Notes: generated by a model not told the origin, from the letters alone. Counted from the first letter of the stretch, positions 22,683 to 35,834 are shown. The stretch: DNA of 64,000 bases from Lineolata rhizophorae (GCA_010093515.1 MU001671.1:990808-1054807); one strand, 5' to 3'. Translations and numbers: made by a program.

Positions 22683-24013
22683 CTTCAAGAGGCGGCAGAG
22701 GGATAGAGAGGTCCGACAAAAGGGGGTAAGAGGGTAGAGAGCGGTAATTGGAATTTACTTTTTTCTCGAGGAGGGGCTCGCCGGTGGAAGTTAAAGTGAA
22801 TAAGGGCTGGCGACATCACCCCATTAACAGCGGTTACGCATACCGCCAACAACGGTTTCGGGCTCACCACCTCAGTTATCGGTTGGCGAAGGAAACGGCC
22901 TAAAGCGCCTTGGATACCGAGTTCGTTGTGGGTTAGTGTGCGGGGAAGCCGACGACTCGCGCTCGCCGCGCGCTAACCTCGACGGACTCAACGGAGGGGA
23001 CGGGAAAGTTTGAAGGCCCTTGCGGGCCAGATCAGTTCATGATTGCGGCTCTGCGGTTCCATTTTGGGACGGGACTGCATTCGATTCGAGGCGTGCTTGG
23101 TGAGCGACGGGGCAAAGCGATAGACTTCGCTTAACGAGACTCTATCTGGTAGTCAATGACTAGTATAGAGGTACAGAGTAGACTTTTCAATATACACGGA
23201 TATCGAATCCAGCTCGGCAGGCGATAATAAGCAGGACCAGGACCACTTGTCCCAAGTTTATCGCACGCAGACATGGCTGCTCGAGCGAACGGCAATCTCC
23301 GTTCCGTGGTTGGGACGGGTTTGCCTTTCGCTTCGGCCTTGGTCTGGCCTCTCACGGCGCCGCCGGGACTGCGTCTGTGGTTGAAGCCGCGTCGTCGGGA
23401 AGCAAAAACGCCACCCGTCCAACGAGGCCACTGGGAGCAATGCGGCTAGACTCGTGGAGAGAGGAGGAAAGCGTGTCGCCAAAGCCTGCCCATCTCCCGC
23501 TGCAGCCCGCAGCCAACCCCCCCTCCCTCGTCGCTGCGCCAGGTTCTCGGCGATCTGCACCCGGAGGCTTGGCATTTGGCCCTCCCGTCGAACGGGCGGC
23601 CTTGAATGGTTCCTCTACGTAGTACATACACTTGAGATTTTCTTTTGGCTTTTTTGGGTACCTAATAGAGCAGAGCCGAAATATTTCTATCTACCCAAGG
23701 ATAGACCTACCTAGGCATCCAGTCCATATGACCCGCAAGCCATCTTGCGATTATTGCCTATCGTACGGTCCCGTAAACACTGCGGGACCGTCTCGCCAAG
23801 ATCAAGCAGCTGCAGAAGCGAGACGACGTCCAATTGAAGCCGCGTCCAATGATTCGACACGCAGCTGGGCGCGCATGCTGTCGTCCCATTGGCCGGCGGC
23901 AAGCCGAGCGTCCGGACCCTGAACTTGCCGCCAGCGCATGTGCGAGGAGTGAGACATGGCTCTCTCTTTCTCTCTCCCTCTCTCTCGCTCGTTCCCTTCC
24001 CTCGCCGATGCGT

Positions 24014-24029
24014 GCGCGCGCGCGCGCGC
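24014..24029. repeat. (GC)n dinucleotide tract
   Basis: Eight uninterrupted GC dinucleotides follow a CT-rich tract (about 23957-23995). Alternating purine-pyrimidine sequence of this type can adopt Z-DNA. Confidence 0.7.
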
Positions 24030-24204
24030 AGCGCGCTCTCCCATCATCAGAAACATGGGCTCATCCTTCATCCTTTTTCTTGCGTGGTGGTATGACCCCA
24101 CCAACCCCCCCGCCCCGGCGGACAGTTGAAACCTAGGGGGGGCAAGAAGGGCGGCAGTGATGAAGGGGGAAGGAAGCCAACAACGTACGACTTGTGGATA
24201 GGGC

Positions 24205-24231
24205 AAAAAAAAAAAGGGGGGGGGGGGGGGG
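24205..24231 (+). repeat. A11-G16 homopurine tract
   Basis: Eleven A residues are followed directly by sixteen G residues. It is a strong candidate for slippage, G-quadruplex formation or sequencing-length error. Confidence 0.8.
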
Positions 24232-25738
24232 CAGCAGGGCGTTCTGGAACCGGCAACGAGTTGGCCGGGTAGGTCGAATTCGGGCGGGAGGAGGACGAGG
24301 AGGGCAAGGAAAGGGCAAATAATCAGTTTCAATGACGATCCGGCGGTTTTGGGCGTCTCGCGTCGTTCCTGCGCGAGCGGTACCCCCTCGTTGCACCCGA
24401 CGCAGAGTCAAATGCGTGTGCGGTCGTCTAGTACTCCGAGGGCCTCGACAGGTCTTTGATTCCTTCCCCCCACGCGAGCCGGATGCTCGGTCGGACAGCT
24501 GGAGGCCGGAGCGTGTGGTACGACGCTGCAATGTTCTCTTCCGCGAGAGGGGGTTTGAAACCCGGGACCGTCCCGATAGGGCATGGTGAGAGCGCAACCC
24601 AGAAGGTTATGGACGAGGAGTCCCTATTCTTTTTTTTCCTTGCGCTCGTCTGATGGCAGCCGTGGGGATGGGAAAAAAAGAAAATGGGTTGCTTTTTGGT
24701 GGCTTGCTGAAAATCGACGCGCCACGCGCAAATCAGAGGCTGCGAGCTATGCCCGATTCCACGGCGACAGGGCCGGGTGCTGGGGACTCAAGGATGCGGG
24801 GGGGGGGGAAGGGGGAGGGGCCGCACGGCGAGTGCCCGTGGGCATGGCGCGCGGCCAGGGCTAGGCGAATCGGGTATGGGTGGTGCAGCGAACATCCCGG
24901 TCCAGTCAAATCAACGCCCACCTCAGTCGCTTCCATCACAAAGTCGCGCGCGTTGGGACGGTGTGCGGCGGGCTTGCCAGGGCCCCTGGCGGGCGCGGTG
25001 ACGCCGAACGCAGACTGACTGCATTTGACTAGACATGACAAGTCAACCATGAACAATTTAACCCCGCGAAGGATAGAGCGAGGCTTTTTTTTTGACCCTC
25101 CCAACTCGGCCTCGTCCCTCGCGTCATCCTTCGACGAAGAGCCTCGACGAAGAGCAGACAGCCTTGCAGACGAGTGACGAGCGACGTGCGTCGCGCGATT
25201 ACGTCGCTTTTTTGGCTGAGCGCGTACGCGCACGCTTTCTTTGCATGACCGCCGCCGAGAGAGGGGGGAAGTGCGGGCAGTGGAGAATACAGCCTAGACA
25301 ACAACATCCTTGCCAGTCTCAAGAGATCAGAGACAAAGGCAATGAACAGCCCCGCTGGACCACCGGAGAACCTATGTACTGGCGCAACGTTGAGCAAAAC
25401 GGGCCCTATTGCCCCCTCCTTAGTCTCGGGATCCGACCTGTCATCTCGCGCGTTTCCCCCCTCAACGTAAACAGACTAAGCGTCCCATTTAACGTTCAAC
25501 CGGCCCACGGAGACGGCAAGCAAAGGCGCAAGGACGGTCGCCGGCGTCCAAGTCCGCCCATTGCTCGCGCCGACTGGCCCGGCAGGCTTGGAGCCCCCGG
25601 CTTCCCCGGCGGCAAGGCTGGCGCGCCTCCCCCGTCCCTTTGGGGGTTCCCGCTACGGCGGGAAGGATTTGGGAACCGGCCGGGCGCAAAAAGGAAAAAG
25701 CTTGGCCTCGTCCTTCTTTCCCCGTGTTGTGCGTGCGT

Positions 25739-25740
<2 letters not shown>

Positions 25741-25773
<33 letters not shown>
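25741..25773 (+). repeat. (GT)16 microsatellite
   Basis: An uninterrupted GT repeat of 33 nt, flanked by gcgtgcgtgg and ggtcggg. Confidence 0.9.
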
Positions 25774-25776
<3 letters not shown>

Positions 25777-28700
25777 CGGGCGGGCGCTCGGCGCCCATCA
25801 CTCGGCGTCGGCAAAGGCCGAGCGGCCAACCACCTCTTCCAACCACCACCTAACTACGTACGCGGCCGTCGTCCCGTGGGCGATGCGCGTCTGCTCCTGC
25901 GTGTCCGTTGGCCGAGCCGCTTAGTCAAAGCGTGTATGCCTTGGCCGAGCCTTGTTGAGCTCGCGCGCGTGAGAGAGAGGGAGGGAAAGTATATCGCGCA
26001 CCCCTTTCACCTGCGGGGTTGTAGTAGTAGTTAGGGGAGTGAGCGGGCATGCGGGGTTACCTTGCTGGCACTTCGAATATCTGCATCTGTGTGGTCTGGG
26101 CTTTGGGGTTCTCGCGCGCGAACCGGATTCGTGAGGGGGGTTAAGGCACGCCAATGATTATTGGTGCCACTTGCCTGTATGCTGATCATCCGTCTCCGGG
26201 CCACGGCGCATGGCTTGCTCTGGCTTGCTGCGGCTTGCTCTTGGGTTGTCGTTCTGGCGTCCTTCTGGTGGCGGGGAGATAGGCCAAGGCCGTGATTTGC
26301 GAGAGGGTCGAAGAGGGGGAGGGTGTTATAGAGAGACGGGAGCGACAGACCAAAAAACATGAGGAGGAGAAGGATCGCGCCACAAAGAAGCTGTCCTGCA
26401 TAACTGGTTCCCTTTCCGATCGCCGAAGCACGCATTCTCTTGTGGCTTCATTGGATCAGCATGTTGCGCGCCGAGAAATGAGCATGGCTTGCCGCGGGGC
26501 CGCGATGGGATCATAGGAAGAGTCTGGACATCCCGACAACCACGGCACACGGGAAAGCTAGATTTGGTGGTTGAGACATGCCATGGCAGCCCGACGACGA
26601 CAGGCGAACGAAATAGAGTTGTAAAAGGCTTTGCGATGGATATTACTCTGCGCCGCCAAGCCCAATGCCGAGGAGGACAAGATCTGCGACCCGTGGACCC
26701 TGCCTTCCTCTTTGTCCCTCTTGCAGCAGCGAGGCGGCATGGGTGGAATAGGTTGTTCTAGGTAAGTATAATCTCATGATTTATGTTATATCGCATGGCT
26801 TAATATATCTCATCCCCGGGGGGAGGGGGTTTGGGGGTTTGTGAGAGCCTTTTAGCAGCAGATCAGATTGCTTGAAGCAATAATAATCACAGCGCATGAA
26901 CGGCACTCGAGGCAGCAATCTCCCGCGAGCTATACATATCTTTCTCTTTTATCTTCCTCTCTTCCATGTGTTTCTTGTTAAGTGCGCGCTGGAGTTGTCG
27001 AAATGCGCGCGGGGCAGGCTTGGGAATGCGAAGGATTGCACTTGCGGCTCTCGGGAAACAGATGTTTGGGACCACCGAGCGCACGGTCGCATGCGCGCCT
27101 CGGTCCGCGTCGAACAAGGGATGGCAAGGGGCAGGGCTCAGAGGTGTGTGATGGGGAGGAGGGTTCCCGCACAGCGGCCAAGAAGAGGAACGCTGGGGAA
27201 GGGGGGGTTGCCGGGAGCCCCTCCCCAGCCAAGGGGCAGCTAGACCGGAAAGGGCGTGGAGGCTCCCGTGGCTCTTTCCAAGGGCCACGACAAGTCGACG
27301 CGGAGCAATTCAACCGCCGGTCTGACCAAACCCTTTTCTGTGCGCCCGCGAGATCTGAGCGCCCCCACCGACTCCCCCTCATTGGGTGGCGTTTCAGAGC
27401 CTAAACCGCGCCGAGCAGGCGCGCAAAATGAGCGTCATGGCGCGATCGTGCCAATCGAAAGCCGCTCGGCCGCGCGGTTTCGAACGCGTTCGAGACACAA
27501 GAGGGAGCGACGGGAGGAAGGGATTTGGCTCGACCCCGTGCGCTCCTGCGGCGGAAGAACCCGTTTCCCGCGCCCGGGCAAGACAAGAGAGGAGAAGAAA
27601 AGCAAAACGCAGTTTGACTCTCTTCCGGTCTGGTCTCGGGGAAGGGGGCAGAAACCGGTTCGCGCGACAGGCGGAGAGCGGCGCGCACGAAGCCAAAAGC
27701 TACGACAAAATACCAGTTCTTGGCTCTTTGAAGGACGTCTTCTGGGATCGATGATGGAAGAGGAAGGAGGAGACGGGGCGGGGGGGTTGTAGATTCGCAT
27801 GAATCTGCGGACTAGACGAAGAGTCCTTTCTCGCATCAACGTTTTCCTGGGCCAAGCGTCGCGAGTAGATGTTCGCTCTCATGGCTCCGAGATATTGACC
27901 GCATCTGCTTACATACGAATGTTGGGGGGGAGGGGGCGCGCAAAAGTCGTCCATCTGGCGGTGCCCTTGCCCTCGCAACTCACGGGGCCTGGGGTCGGCG
28001 TGGCCGCGGCGTGGCCGTGCAGTGCATGTGCTTGCTCAAGCTTGGGCGGGCGGCGGTCCAAATTTAGGTCTGGCGCAGGAGGCTTTGTAAACGGCCGCGG
28101 GGTGGGGTGCGAGGGGTGGGCTCCATGAGCAATCACCGCTCAGTGCTGAGCCACAGCCACCACACCCGCCCGCCCAAATCTCCAGCCCCCGCTCCACTTG
28201 TCTTCTGCGCCTCAAAGTGTGGCCCAGCGCAGTTCGACGGTGGTGACCAAAGCGCCTCCAATTGGACGTCATGTCCCAAACGTCCGGCGCAGCGGGTCGA
28301 AAACACGGATATTGAATATTTTCCTATTGTCTCAGATCACGGGAGCTATTTTAGTCGCTCGTTTTTCGATCCGCCCGCCAACGAGAAACGAAACTGATCC
28401 CCAGAGCTTTAGCACTCCGTAGTCTGTGCCCATTCTCCGCGCCTAGCGAAGACTGAGCTACGAACAGCTCGTATATCGAGACTAGAAATTTCCGGAGTTG
28501 CAACGCATAGTCCACTTTGTTTTATTCTCTCTTTGTAAAACGCATCCCATGCCATCGGCCGTTCGGTCGTTCGGTCGTCTGTTGGCGCGAGACCGCGCTT
28601 ACGACCAGGGTTCCGGGGGTGCGGTGTCCAAGTCGGAGGAAATGATGCAGCGCGCATGTGGAAATGTCACGGTGCCGGCCATGAATTTGGTGTGACTGGC

Positions 28701-29580
28701 CGGTTGCGCGAGGCAATAGTTTGGTTGGCGGGTTGCCCTCCCAATACCAGAAAGTATAACCGTGGCGCCAGCGCAAAGCCAACAGGGAAAGCTGCGGCTA
28801 GGGACGTGCCTATGTGGTAAGCAAAGGGGTCAGAAACGGTGCGGTAGTCCGACGCGAGCCAGGCTCCCTGTACAGAACGTCCAGTGGTCTTCGAACGTCC
28901 GTTGCCACCTTCCAGAGGAAGACACCAGGATTGCACCATGATGGGGGCGCGTTGACTACTCAATAACTCGTCGGCACTTCGGGGTCGTGGAAACGAGGTG
29001 TTACATCTTGCGTTGGCGGCCATTACATGGATGCAACAAGGCACTACATTTGCTAGGGCACAGAGTCCACATGGCGTGGATGGGCAAGGACATGGCGTCT
29101 CGCGGCGGCGCAACGTCCGCCCTTGCCGGCATCAGCAGCCCTACCCAGGCTGTCGGGCTCTCTTTACCCCCTGGGCCCCGGGGCCAATCAAGGGCTCGCG
29201 ACAGTCCGTGATCAGGACCGGAAAGGGGATAGACGGCGCAGCCAGCGAGGACGCGCAAAAAAAAGAAAGACAACAAGTCTACCGCAGATAGAGTGCGCAA
29301 GTCGAGGCGAGGCAAAAGGGGGACGAGGGAGGTGGGAATCAGACCACGGCGGTTCTCCGGCTACGAGCGACGGGTGGTATACCGACAAGCGACGGCGAAA
29401 AAGGGCCCTGCGGTCAGCACCTTGAAACGTCACGCCGGGGAGCGGCGTGGGAGAGCGCGTCTGAAGCGCGAGAGAGGAAGAGAGACGGGGGGGCCGCTGA
29501 TTGGACGGGCGGTGATTGCACCCTCCTCCGCCCAGCAAAGCAGTTGCAGCAGCAACCACGACGTCTCCCACGCGGTCCGA

Positions 29581-29620
29581 GTCGTGTCGAGTCGAGCCGA
29601 GTCGAGCCGAGTCGTGCGTA
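29581..29620 (+). repeat. 10-bp tandem repeat, about 4 copies
   Basis: GTCGTGTCGA, GTCGAGCCGA, GTCGAGCCGA and GTCGTGCGTA follow each other without gaps. The middle two copies are identical. It is non-coding. Confidence 0.7.
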
Positions 29621-31343
29621 TCGTGTGGAGACGGGGACGGACTGCACGACGGCGATGACGGAGCGCGTGCGACGCCGCTAGATGGTCGGGGGTTCTGGGC
29701 GAGGGAAAAATTTGCTGGGGTCGCCGACTGGCGGGCATGCAGCAGGCAGCACGCACGGTGGCAGGTTTGCAGTAAAGCGTCTCGATGAAGAGCGAGTCTT
29801 ATGACGCCGTCATTGATGGGAAGTGTGGAGACGATTACATAGTTGCGGCCACGATGCGGGTATGTGGTGGTGCTGCGCACGGCGGCGTCACCGCGAAGAG
29901 TCGGTGACCGGGGCGCAGCAGAGCCTCGCGCCGCACCGCTCCCGAGGCGGAGGGAAACATATTCTTAGCAAAGCGGGCGCGTGAGTGGTGGGCGCGGGCA
30001 GCAGGGCACACACAGCCACGGGCAGGTGTGGCCGAGGGGCCGCAGGGGGGCCGCGGCGGGGGCCGGGGGGTCGCGCGCGGGCATTGATTCGGCGGGCGTG
30101 GCCAGGGCCGCGCCCCGGAGCGCGCGAGCCCGCCATGGGTGCCCCCGGCGGGACGAGGTCGGAGCCCGGGCGCGGGCGCGGCAGGCTGCGGCGCCGGGCC
30201 AGGGATCTCGCGGGCAGGGGGCGAGGGACGCGCCGGGGGCAGAGGGGGTGCCCGGCGCCGCGCCGCAGCCTCTGAATTTCCGCATCGGCGCTCGACGTCG
30301 CACGCGGCCGTCCACAACCAGCCATTCCCGCTTGTTAGCTCCCGATGCGGCATCGTGGCCCCTCGCTTTGGGACCGCGGCCAAGGGGCGGGACCCCCGCC
30401 GCGCGCCGCCGTCCCATGGCGTGCAGCCTTGGCGCCGCCAGACACACCGCAACCTCGCTGCGGGCGCCGCCCACGCGTGCCCTCGGACTGCGCGATGGAG
30501 GCGGCGAGCGGCGCCCGCTCCCCCCCCCATCGCTGCGTTCTTCATTTTCCCTAGCGTCGCCCGCCGCTGCTCCTCAATGCCCTGGCCGCCGCCGTAGGGC
30601 AGCACAAGGGCTCGCGCGGCGGTCTGGGCGCCCGCGCTGCGCATCGCCCACCTCCCGCAGAACGCCTGCCCTCCCCCCTCCCCCCCAGGCAGACCCCCGG
30701 CCGAAGGGGGCGTGGCCTTGACGAGGCCGTCCGCTCTCCATGACATCTACATAACCGCGAGCTTCGCCCCCTCGAGAGCCTCTCTGTTCGCATTCTGGCA
30801 AGATCAGCAGCCGTGCAGCCGTGCGCGCCCAAAAGTGTTCGTTAGGCCTCCCTCCGCTCTGCGCATCAAATACCGGCCCGGCTCCTTCGTGCCGCTGCTC
30901 GCTTCCGCTTCCGGTAGCTCGGCCTGCTGCCCCTCCCAGTCCAGCAACCTCGCCGCCGATCACCATCTGGCTCGCCGTGATTCGCGATTCCCTGCGCCGC
31001 TCCCCCAAAACCAGGCCCATTCCCCCCCCGAGCCTCTTAGCAGTCTCAACTAAACATCTACACCTGACGTCCGATCCTGGCTCTCTCTCCATCCAAGGCC
31101 GGCCTTCCCCCACGGCCCTGCCCGTTTCCGACGCTCCAAGTGAGTGATCTCATGCGCTGCTTTATTTATCGCTTTATTTATCCATGCATCCTCCGAAACC
31201 CCGTGAGCATTTAAAAAGTGCTAACGCTCAGCCACTCGAAAAGCAGAGCCTCTGATTCACTTGTCCGGAATTCACTCCTCTCGCCGAAGGACAACACCAA
31301 AAGGAATCCGACTCACTCTGAGTCGCTCTTCACTCCCGCAGCC

Positions 31344-33965
31344 ATGACTTCCTTCGAGTCGTACTCCACAATGGCGCCCCAGCTCGCCTCCGATTTCTCG
31401 CTGTACGCGTCGACTCAGGAGGAGCAGTTCCCCGACTTCGTCGCGACCACTCAACCGGGCCTCATGGCCAATCCCGCCTTCTTCGATCCCTCACCCTACG
31501 GCCCGGCCCTCTCACTCGACGCGCACGCGTCAATGAACGCCTTCCATGGCATGCAGACTCACCCGCATGGCTTCCCCTCTCCCGCCAATTCCGCCTCTCA
31601 CTCGTTCGACGTCGCGCCTCCTCACCTCTCCACCGCCTCGGAATCCGGCGCTTCGGTTCAGTCGACTTCCTCGTCGGCCATGGGCTCGCCCTCCCTCAAC
31701 GCCCAGTACCAGCAGCAGGAATCGTGGACCAACCTCGACAACGGCCTCGGTCTCGCCCCCGGTTTCAACACGTCTGGCCTGGGATACGACCCGATAGTAG
31801 CGCCCAATGACAAGCTTACCGTCGGTGAGTCTACGGTGATTTCTTCGTCTCCGCAATCGGGCGTCCCTGTTTCTCCGTTTCATTCCTTCTTTCCGTCCAA
31901 GTCAGATTTGAATCCCATTCCGGAGGCGCAAGAACCGCCTCAAACTCCGGTGTCTCAGAAGAGCCCTGAGATGAAACGGAGGCCGTCTGTCAAGTCTCCC
32001 GAGTTCAAGTCGCCGATTGCGCCTGCTTCGGCATTCGCGCGCGGCTCTACTGTTTCTGTATCTCCTCCGCCAAAGCAGCTGCGAGAAGGGCGGAGACCCT
32101 CACTGGGCTCCGCCGAGAAGCACTGGCCGAGGAGGAATTCGACACTTTCCAACCAAGTCTGGCCACAGGCCCAAAAGTCTCAATCTTCATCTCCGACTTT
32201 CGTTGCGTCTCCGTCCCAAAGTCAATCTCCTTTTTTTAGTCAGAGTAATGGTCTTTTCATGCCGCCGTTAGATTCTTTCTGTTCGTCTCCTTGCTCCAAT
32301 TTTCCTGTAGCTAGCCACTTGCTTCCTCATAGTAGAAGGCCAAGAACAGCCACTAACAGATCCTTCGCTTCAGATCCGAATTTGATCCATCCCTTCGGTT
32401 CACCCAATGCCTTCACCACCGGCTCTCCCTACCCCGATTTCCCCGCTCCATCGCCGATGCCTTTCGTTGAGCATCCGCCTTCGCCCACTCCGTCCCAGGG
32501 CAGTCCTCACCACCGAGGCTCGAACCAGTTCAAGGCTGGTAGCACGTCGCCCTACCTCCACAACAGGGGCTTCCACCCCTATCCCCAGCCTGGCTTCAAC
32601 GGCTCGAGGCGGCCTTCTGCATCCTCAATCCACTCGATCCACTCCAAGTCCAGCAGGCGGAGCGGCAGCTTCGAGCTCGACGACGAGACGCGGGAGAAGG
32701 GCCTGTGCCCGATCCCCGACTGCGGCCGCGTCTTCAAGGACCTCAAGGCGCATATGCTGACGCACCAGAACGAGCGGCCCGAGAAGTGCCCGATCATCAC
32801 GTGCGAGTACCATCAGAAGGGCTTCGCGCGCAAGTACGACAAGAACCGGCACACGCTAACCCACTACAAGGGCAATATGGTGTGCGGCTTTTGCCCGGGT
32901 TCGGGCTCGGCGGCCGAGAAGTCGTTCAACCGGGCTGACGTGTTCAAGCGGCACCTGACGTCCGTGCACGGGGTGGAGCAGACGCCGCCCAACAGCCGCA
33001 AGAAGTCGCCGCAGACGGCCAAGAAGGGGACGTACGCAGCCGGGGCCGCGCAGCCGTCGCACTCGACGGGCACCTGCTCGACCTGCGGCGTCACCTTCGC
33101 CAGCGCGCAGGACTTCTACGAGCACCTGGACGACTGCGTGCTGCGCGTGGTGCAGCAGACGGAGCCGAGCGAGGCCATCAACCAGAAGCTGCTGGCGTCG
33201 GTGGCGGCCGACGACAACGTCAAGGAGACGATGGAGATGCACTGCCTGCCGAGCGCGGTGGACGGCGGGTTCGGCTCGGCGGCGCCGGCGGCGTACGACG
33301 AGGAGGACGAGGACGACGCCGACGCGGATGCCGACGCGGATGCCGACGACGCCGACGACGACGTCAACGCGGCGGCCGCCGCGCCCTCGGCGCGCGCCGC
33401 CCGCTCCGGCAAGGGCGCCATCAGGTCGCGCCGCGACGCTTCGTGTTGACAATCAACACATCCCCGGGGTGTCGGCGCGCTGTCGCAGCACGTCGGGGGT
33501 GGCAACGGGATCACCAAGCCGGGCAGCAACGGCAGCAACAACAACAACAATTCGAAGGCCCTTGGTGGGAAGGGTCCTTCTTCTTCTCAGCAGCAACAGC
33601 AGCAGCAGCAGCAGCAACGCGCGGGGCTGACGTACTCCAAGGGCGGCGTCGCGCTGGTGGGGTCGGGGCGCAAGCGGCGCAAGAACTACCCCGTGTCGTG
33701 GGGCTGCTCGCCGGACAAGATGAAGATGAAGAAGCGGGTGCTGTGCGTGTACGACGGGCCGAGGCGGCTGTGGAAGGACGACATGATGCTCGATCAGGAG
33801 TTCGAGGTGCGCGTGCGCCTGCCGGACGGCAAGAGCTACGTCACGGACCTGGACGTGCAGACGATGAAGAAGGCCGAGGCGCTGCACGCGGCCACGGAGG
33901 AGGAGAAGGGGCCGTGGGTCCCGGATAACGTGGCGGAGATCAATGTTGGTGAGGTGGGCTTGTGA
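31344..33965 (+). CDS. C2H2 zinc-finger transcription factor
   Basis: The frame from the ATG at 31344 (MTSFESYSTMAPQ) is open to a TGA at 33447-33449 (701 residues). The same frame then continues with clearly coding sequence to a TGA ending at 33965. It includes a Gln run near 33590-33617, then GRKRRKNYPVSWGCSPDKMK and RLWKDDMMLDQEFEVR. An intron removing the first TGA is therefore likely, or else readthrough; the junction is unresolved. The first ~450 residues are Ser/Pro-rich. Zinc fingers start at residue ~455: C-x4-C-x9-H-x3-H (CPIPDCGRVF), C-x4-C-x15-H-x3-H (CPIITCEYH...HTLTH), C-x2-C-x18-H-x4-H (CGFCPGSGS...HLTSVH) and a C2HC-type finger near residue 577 (CSTCGVTFASAQDFYEH). An Asp/Ala-repeat tract precedes the TGA. 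The finger region reminds me of the Neurospora CSP-1 type, from memory only. It should be nuclear and bind DNA; its targets are unknown. Confidence 0.85.
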
Positions 33966-35834
33966 GGGAGTGTTTTGTGTGTATTCGATTCGTTCATCCC
34001 CCCCAGTTCTTGTTTTTGTCTGCTCTATGCTTTTGCAATGTTTTTTTTTTTTCTTGTCTAGCACCGGCGTTTCTATTTGATGGCTTTCGACGGGATACCA
34101 GGACTATCACCTATCTATCTAGCGGGGAAACTCTTATGGCATGGATGGCATTTGTTTGTTTTGGAAGGGCCCTTAGCTCTAGGACTTTCTTTGGTTTGGA
34201 TTATGTGGAAATGGAATTGGATCTTCTCGAAAGGCAAGCAGAAGCTCCTCACTCGAAGCATGACTTCACGATGCATGTTTAGGAAATGCTAGTTGGAATT
34301 TGGAAGGTTTTCACAGCGCGCCAAATCTTTCTCCCCTTGCTTTAACATCTCCGCGTTCTTTTCTTCTCGTCTACTTGCTTCGATCTACTTTTTCTGCTAT
34401 TGCGCTTCATGTTTTGCTTGCGCTATCTTTGACCTACTAGGCTACGCGGAAAGCCTTTGGGCTAGATTTGGGCGCGGCGGTTGCTGGTCCTTCCTCGCAT
34501 CCAATATCAATCGAATCAAATCAAGAATCACTGTCCATCTTGGAAATGGCTATTTCTGGCTCCCTTGACCTCTGACATGTGATGATCGTCTTCAAGTCTC
34601 CCGTTGCAAATGAAAAGCATATTCTTTATCTCTGCAGCAGTTTAGTGAGCAATTATTGACTGCGCCTCACTGAGCCCCACCTGGCCCCCCATCCACCCGT
34701 TCATGTGAAAGTGCTTTAAAAATAATACCCGCGATGAAGTGGCCCGCAGCCTGATGGATTGTCAACACCACAGCAATTTCCGTAGGCCGGGTCATCCATC
34801 CCATGGCGATGCCGTGTCCAATGATAGTCTCAGACCTTCAACGTCGCGGCTTGACTGCTTGCGCTCTGGTACGCGGACAGCCAAGCTAGTTCGGTTGCTG
34901 GCTAGCTAGGTAGGTAGCTGAAGCTCGGAGCACCCGATGGTAGCGATGGTGGTGGGGTTCTGTTTACCCCAGATGTTGCTAAATAAAGAAGGCCAGAAGC
35001 CGATCCACGAGGCTGGTGGTGGTGGTGGTGGTGGTGGTGGTGGTGGTGGTGAGCATCTAGTGAACCAAACACCAACCCCCCTCCCCCCACTGTTCCACTT
35101 CAAATCCCGCGATTGGACACTTCGTTCGAGAAATATTGGTTTATGTGGATACTGATGTGTGTGATGCGCAGCAGGCATTGCTGGTTCGTCCCGGACGAGC
35201 CGTCTTCGCATCCGGCTTATCCATCCTGGCGCGCCACGGATCGCGTTTTCGTCCGCCGCATCGCGTCACTGGCCAGCGAGTGGAGCGAGCAGCGACGAGG
35301 TGTGGCACAGGGGGAACCACGACGACCAAGGGGCAGCCCTTGCCCGGTTGGTGCGAGCCAGGGGGGCCGGGGTGCGCCGTCGCGCTCGCCCTGCCACCAC
35401 CCCCCTGTTCGCGGCCAGTAGCGTCGGCAGCTTCCGGCGGGCGCCAGTCGCCCACGCGAGATCGAGCACAGCCACGCCCCGCTTCGGGCGCAGCGTCGCG
35501 GCAATACTTCTGCGGGCTATGATGCACTGCGCATGGCATCATTGTTGCTATTTTCGTCGTCTCCCGATGCTCCGGCGCCGCGCGCTCGAGCTCGAGCGCC
35601 CACCACGCTATCCCGCACCGCCTGCGTAGCAACCACACCACACCACACCACGCCGCACCAGGCGCGCCACGGAGATAGAGTTCGTCGAGCGGACCGTGTC
35701 CTCTTCGGGAAAGCCGGAAGCGAGCCGCCGCCGCCGTCGCCGTCGCCGCCACGCCGCCACTGCTCTCGACTGAAGGAAGATCCTATCTTGGGAGCGCGCG
35801 CGGCGAGGCAAAGGAGATAGAGAGAGAGACCGCG
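33966..35834. other. Intergenic region (1.9 kb)
   Basis: The first ~700 nt is T-rich 3' flank of the C2H2 gene. The rest is mixed, with a TGG microsatellite at 35014-35050 and GC-rich DNA before the SelW-like gene. No gene is recognised on either strand. Confidence 0.4.
35014..35050 (+). repeat. (TGG)12 microsatellite
   Basis: About twelve uninterrupted TGG/GGT triplets in non-coding DNA. Confidence 0.9.

Larger units (their letters stand above)
22683..31343. other. 8.7 kb gene desert upstream of the C2H2 factor
   Basis: I find no credible protein gene. The many open frames, up to about 300 codons near 29.8-30.7 kb on both strands, are products of GC-rich, stop-poor DNA with Arg/Ala/Gly/Pro-heavy translations and no motif or splice structure. 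The region is unusually full of homopolymer and simple repeats (CT, GC, A/G and GT tracts). The last ~1 kb (about 30.5-31.3 kb) is CT-rich, with a GTGAGT donor near 31140 and AG near 31230, so a 5'-UTR intron is likely. It probably carries the long promoter and leader of the transcription factor, perhaps with non-coding transcripts. Confidence 0.5.

Noticed and set aside
29835-30746. 303-codon minus-strand and 246-codon plus-strand frames over the same DNA
   Set aside because: Both strands are open because the DNA is very GC-rich; translations are Ala/Arg/Gly/Pro-heavy with no motif.
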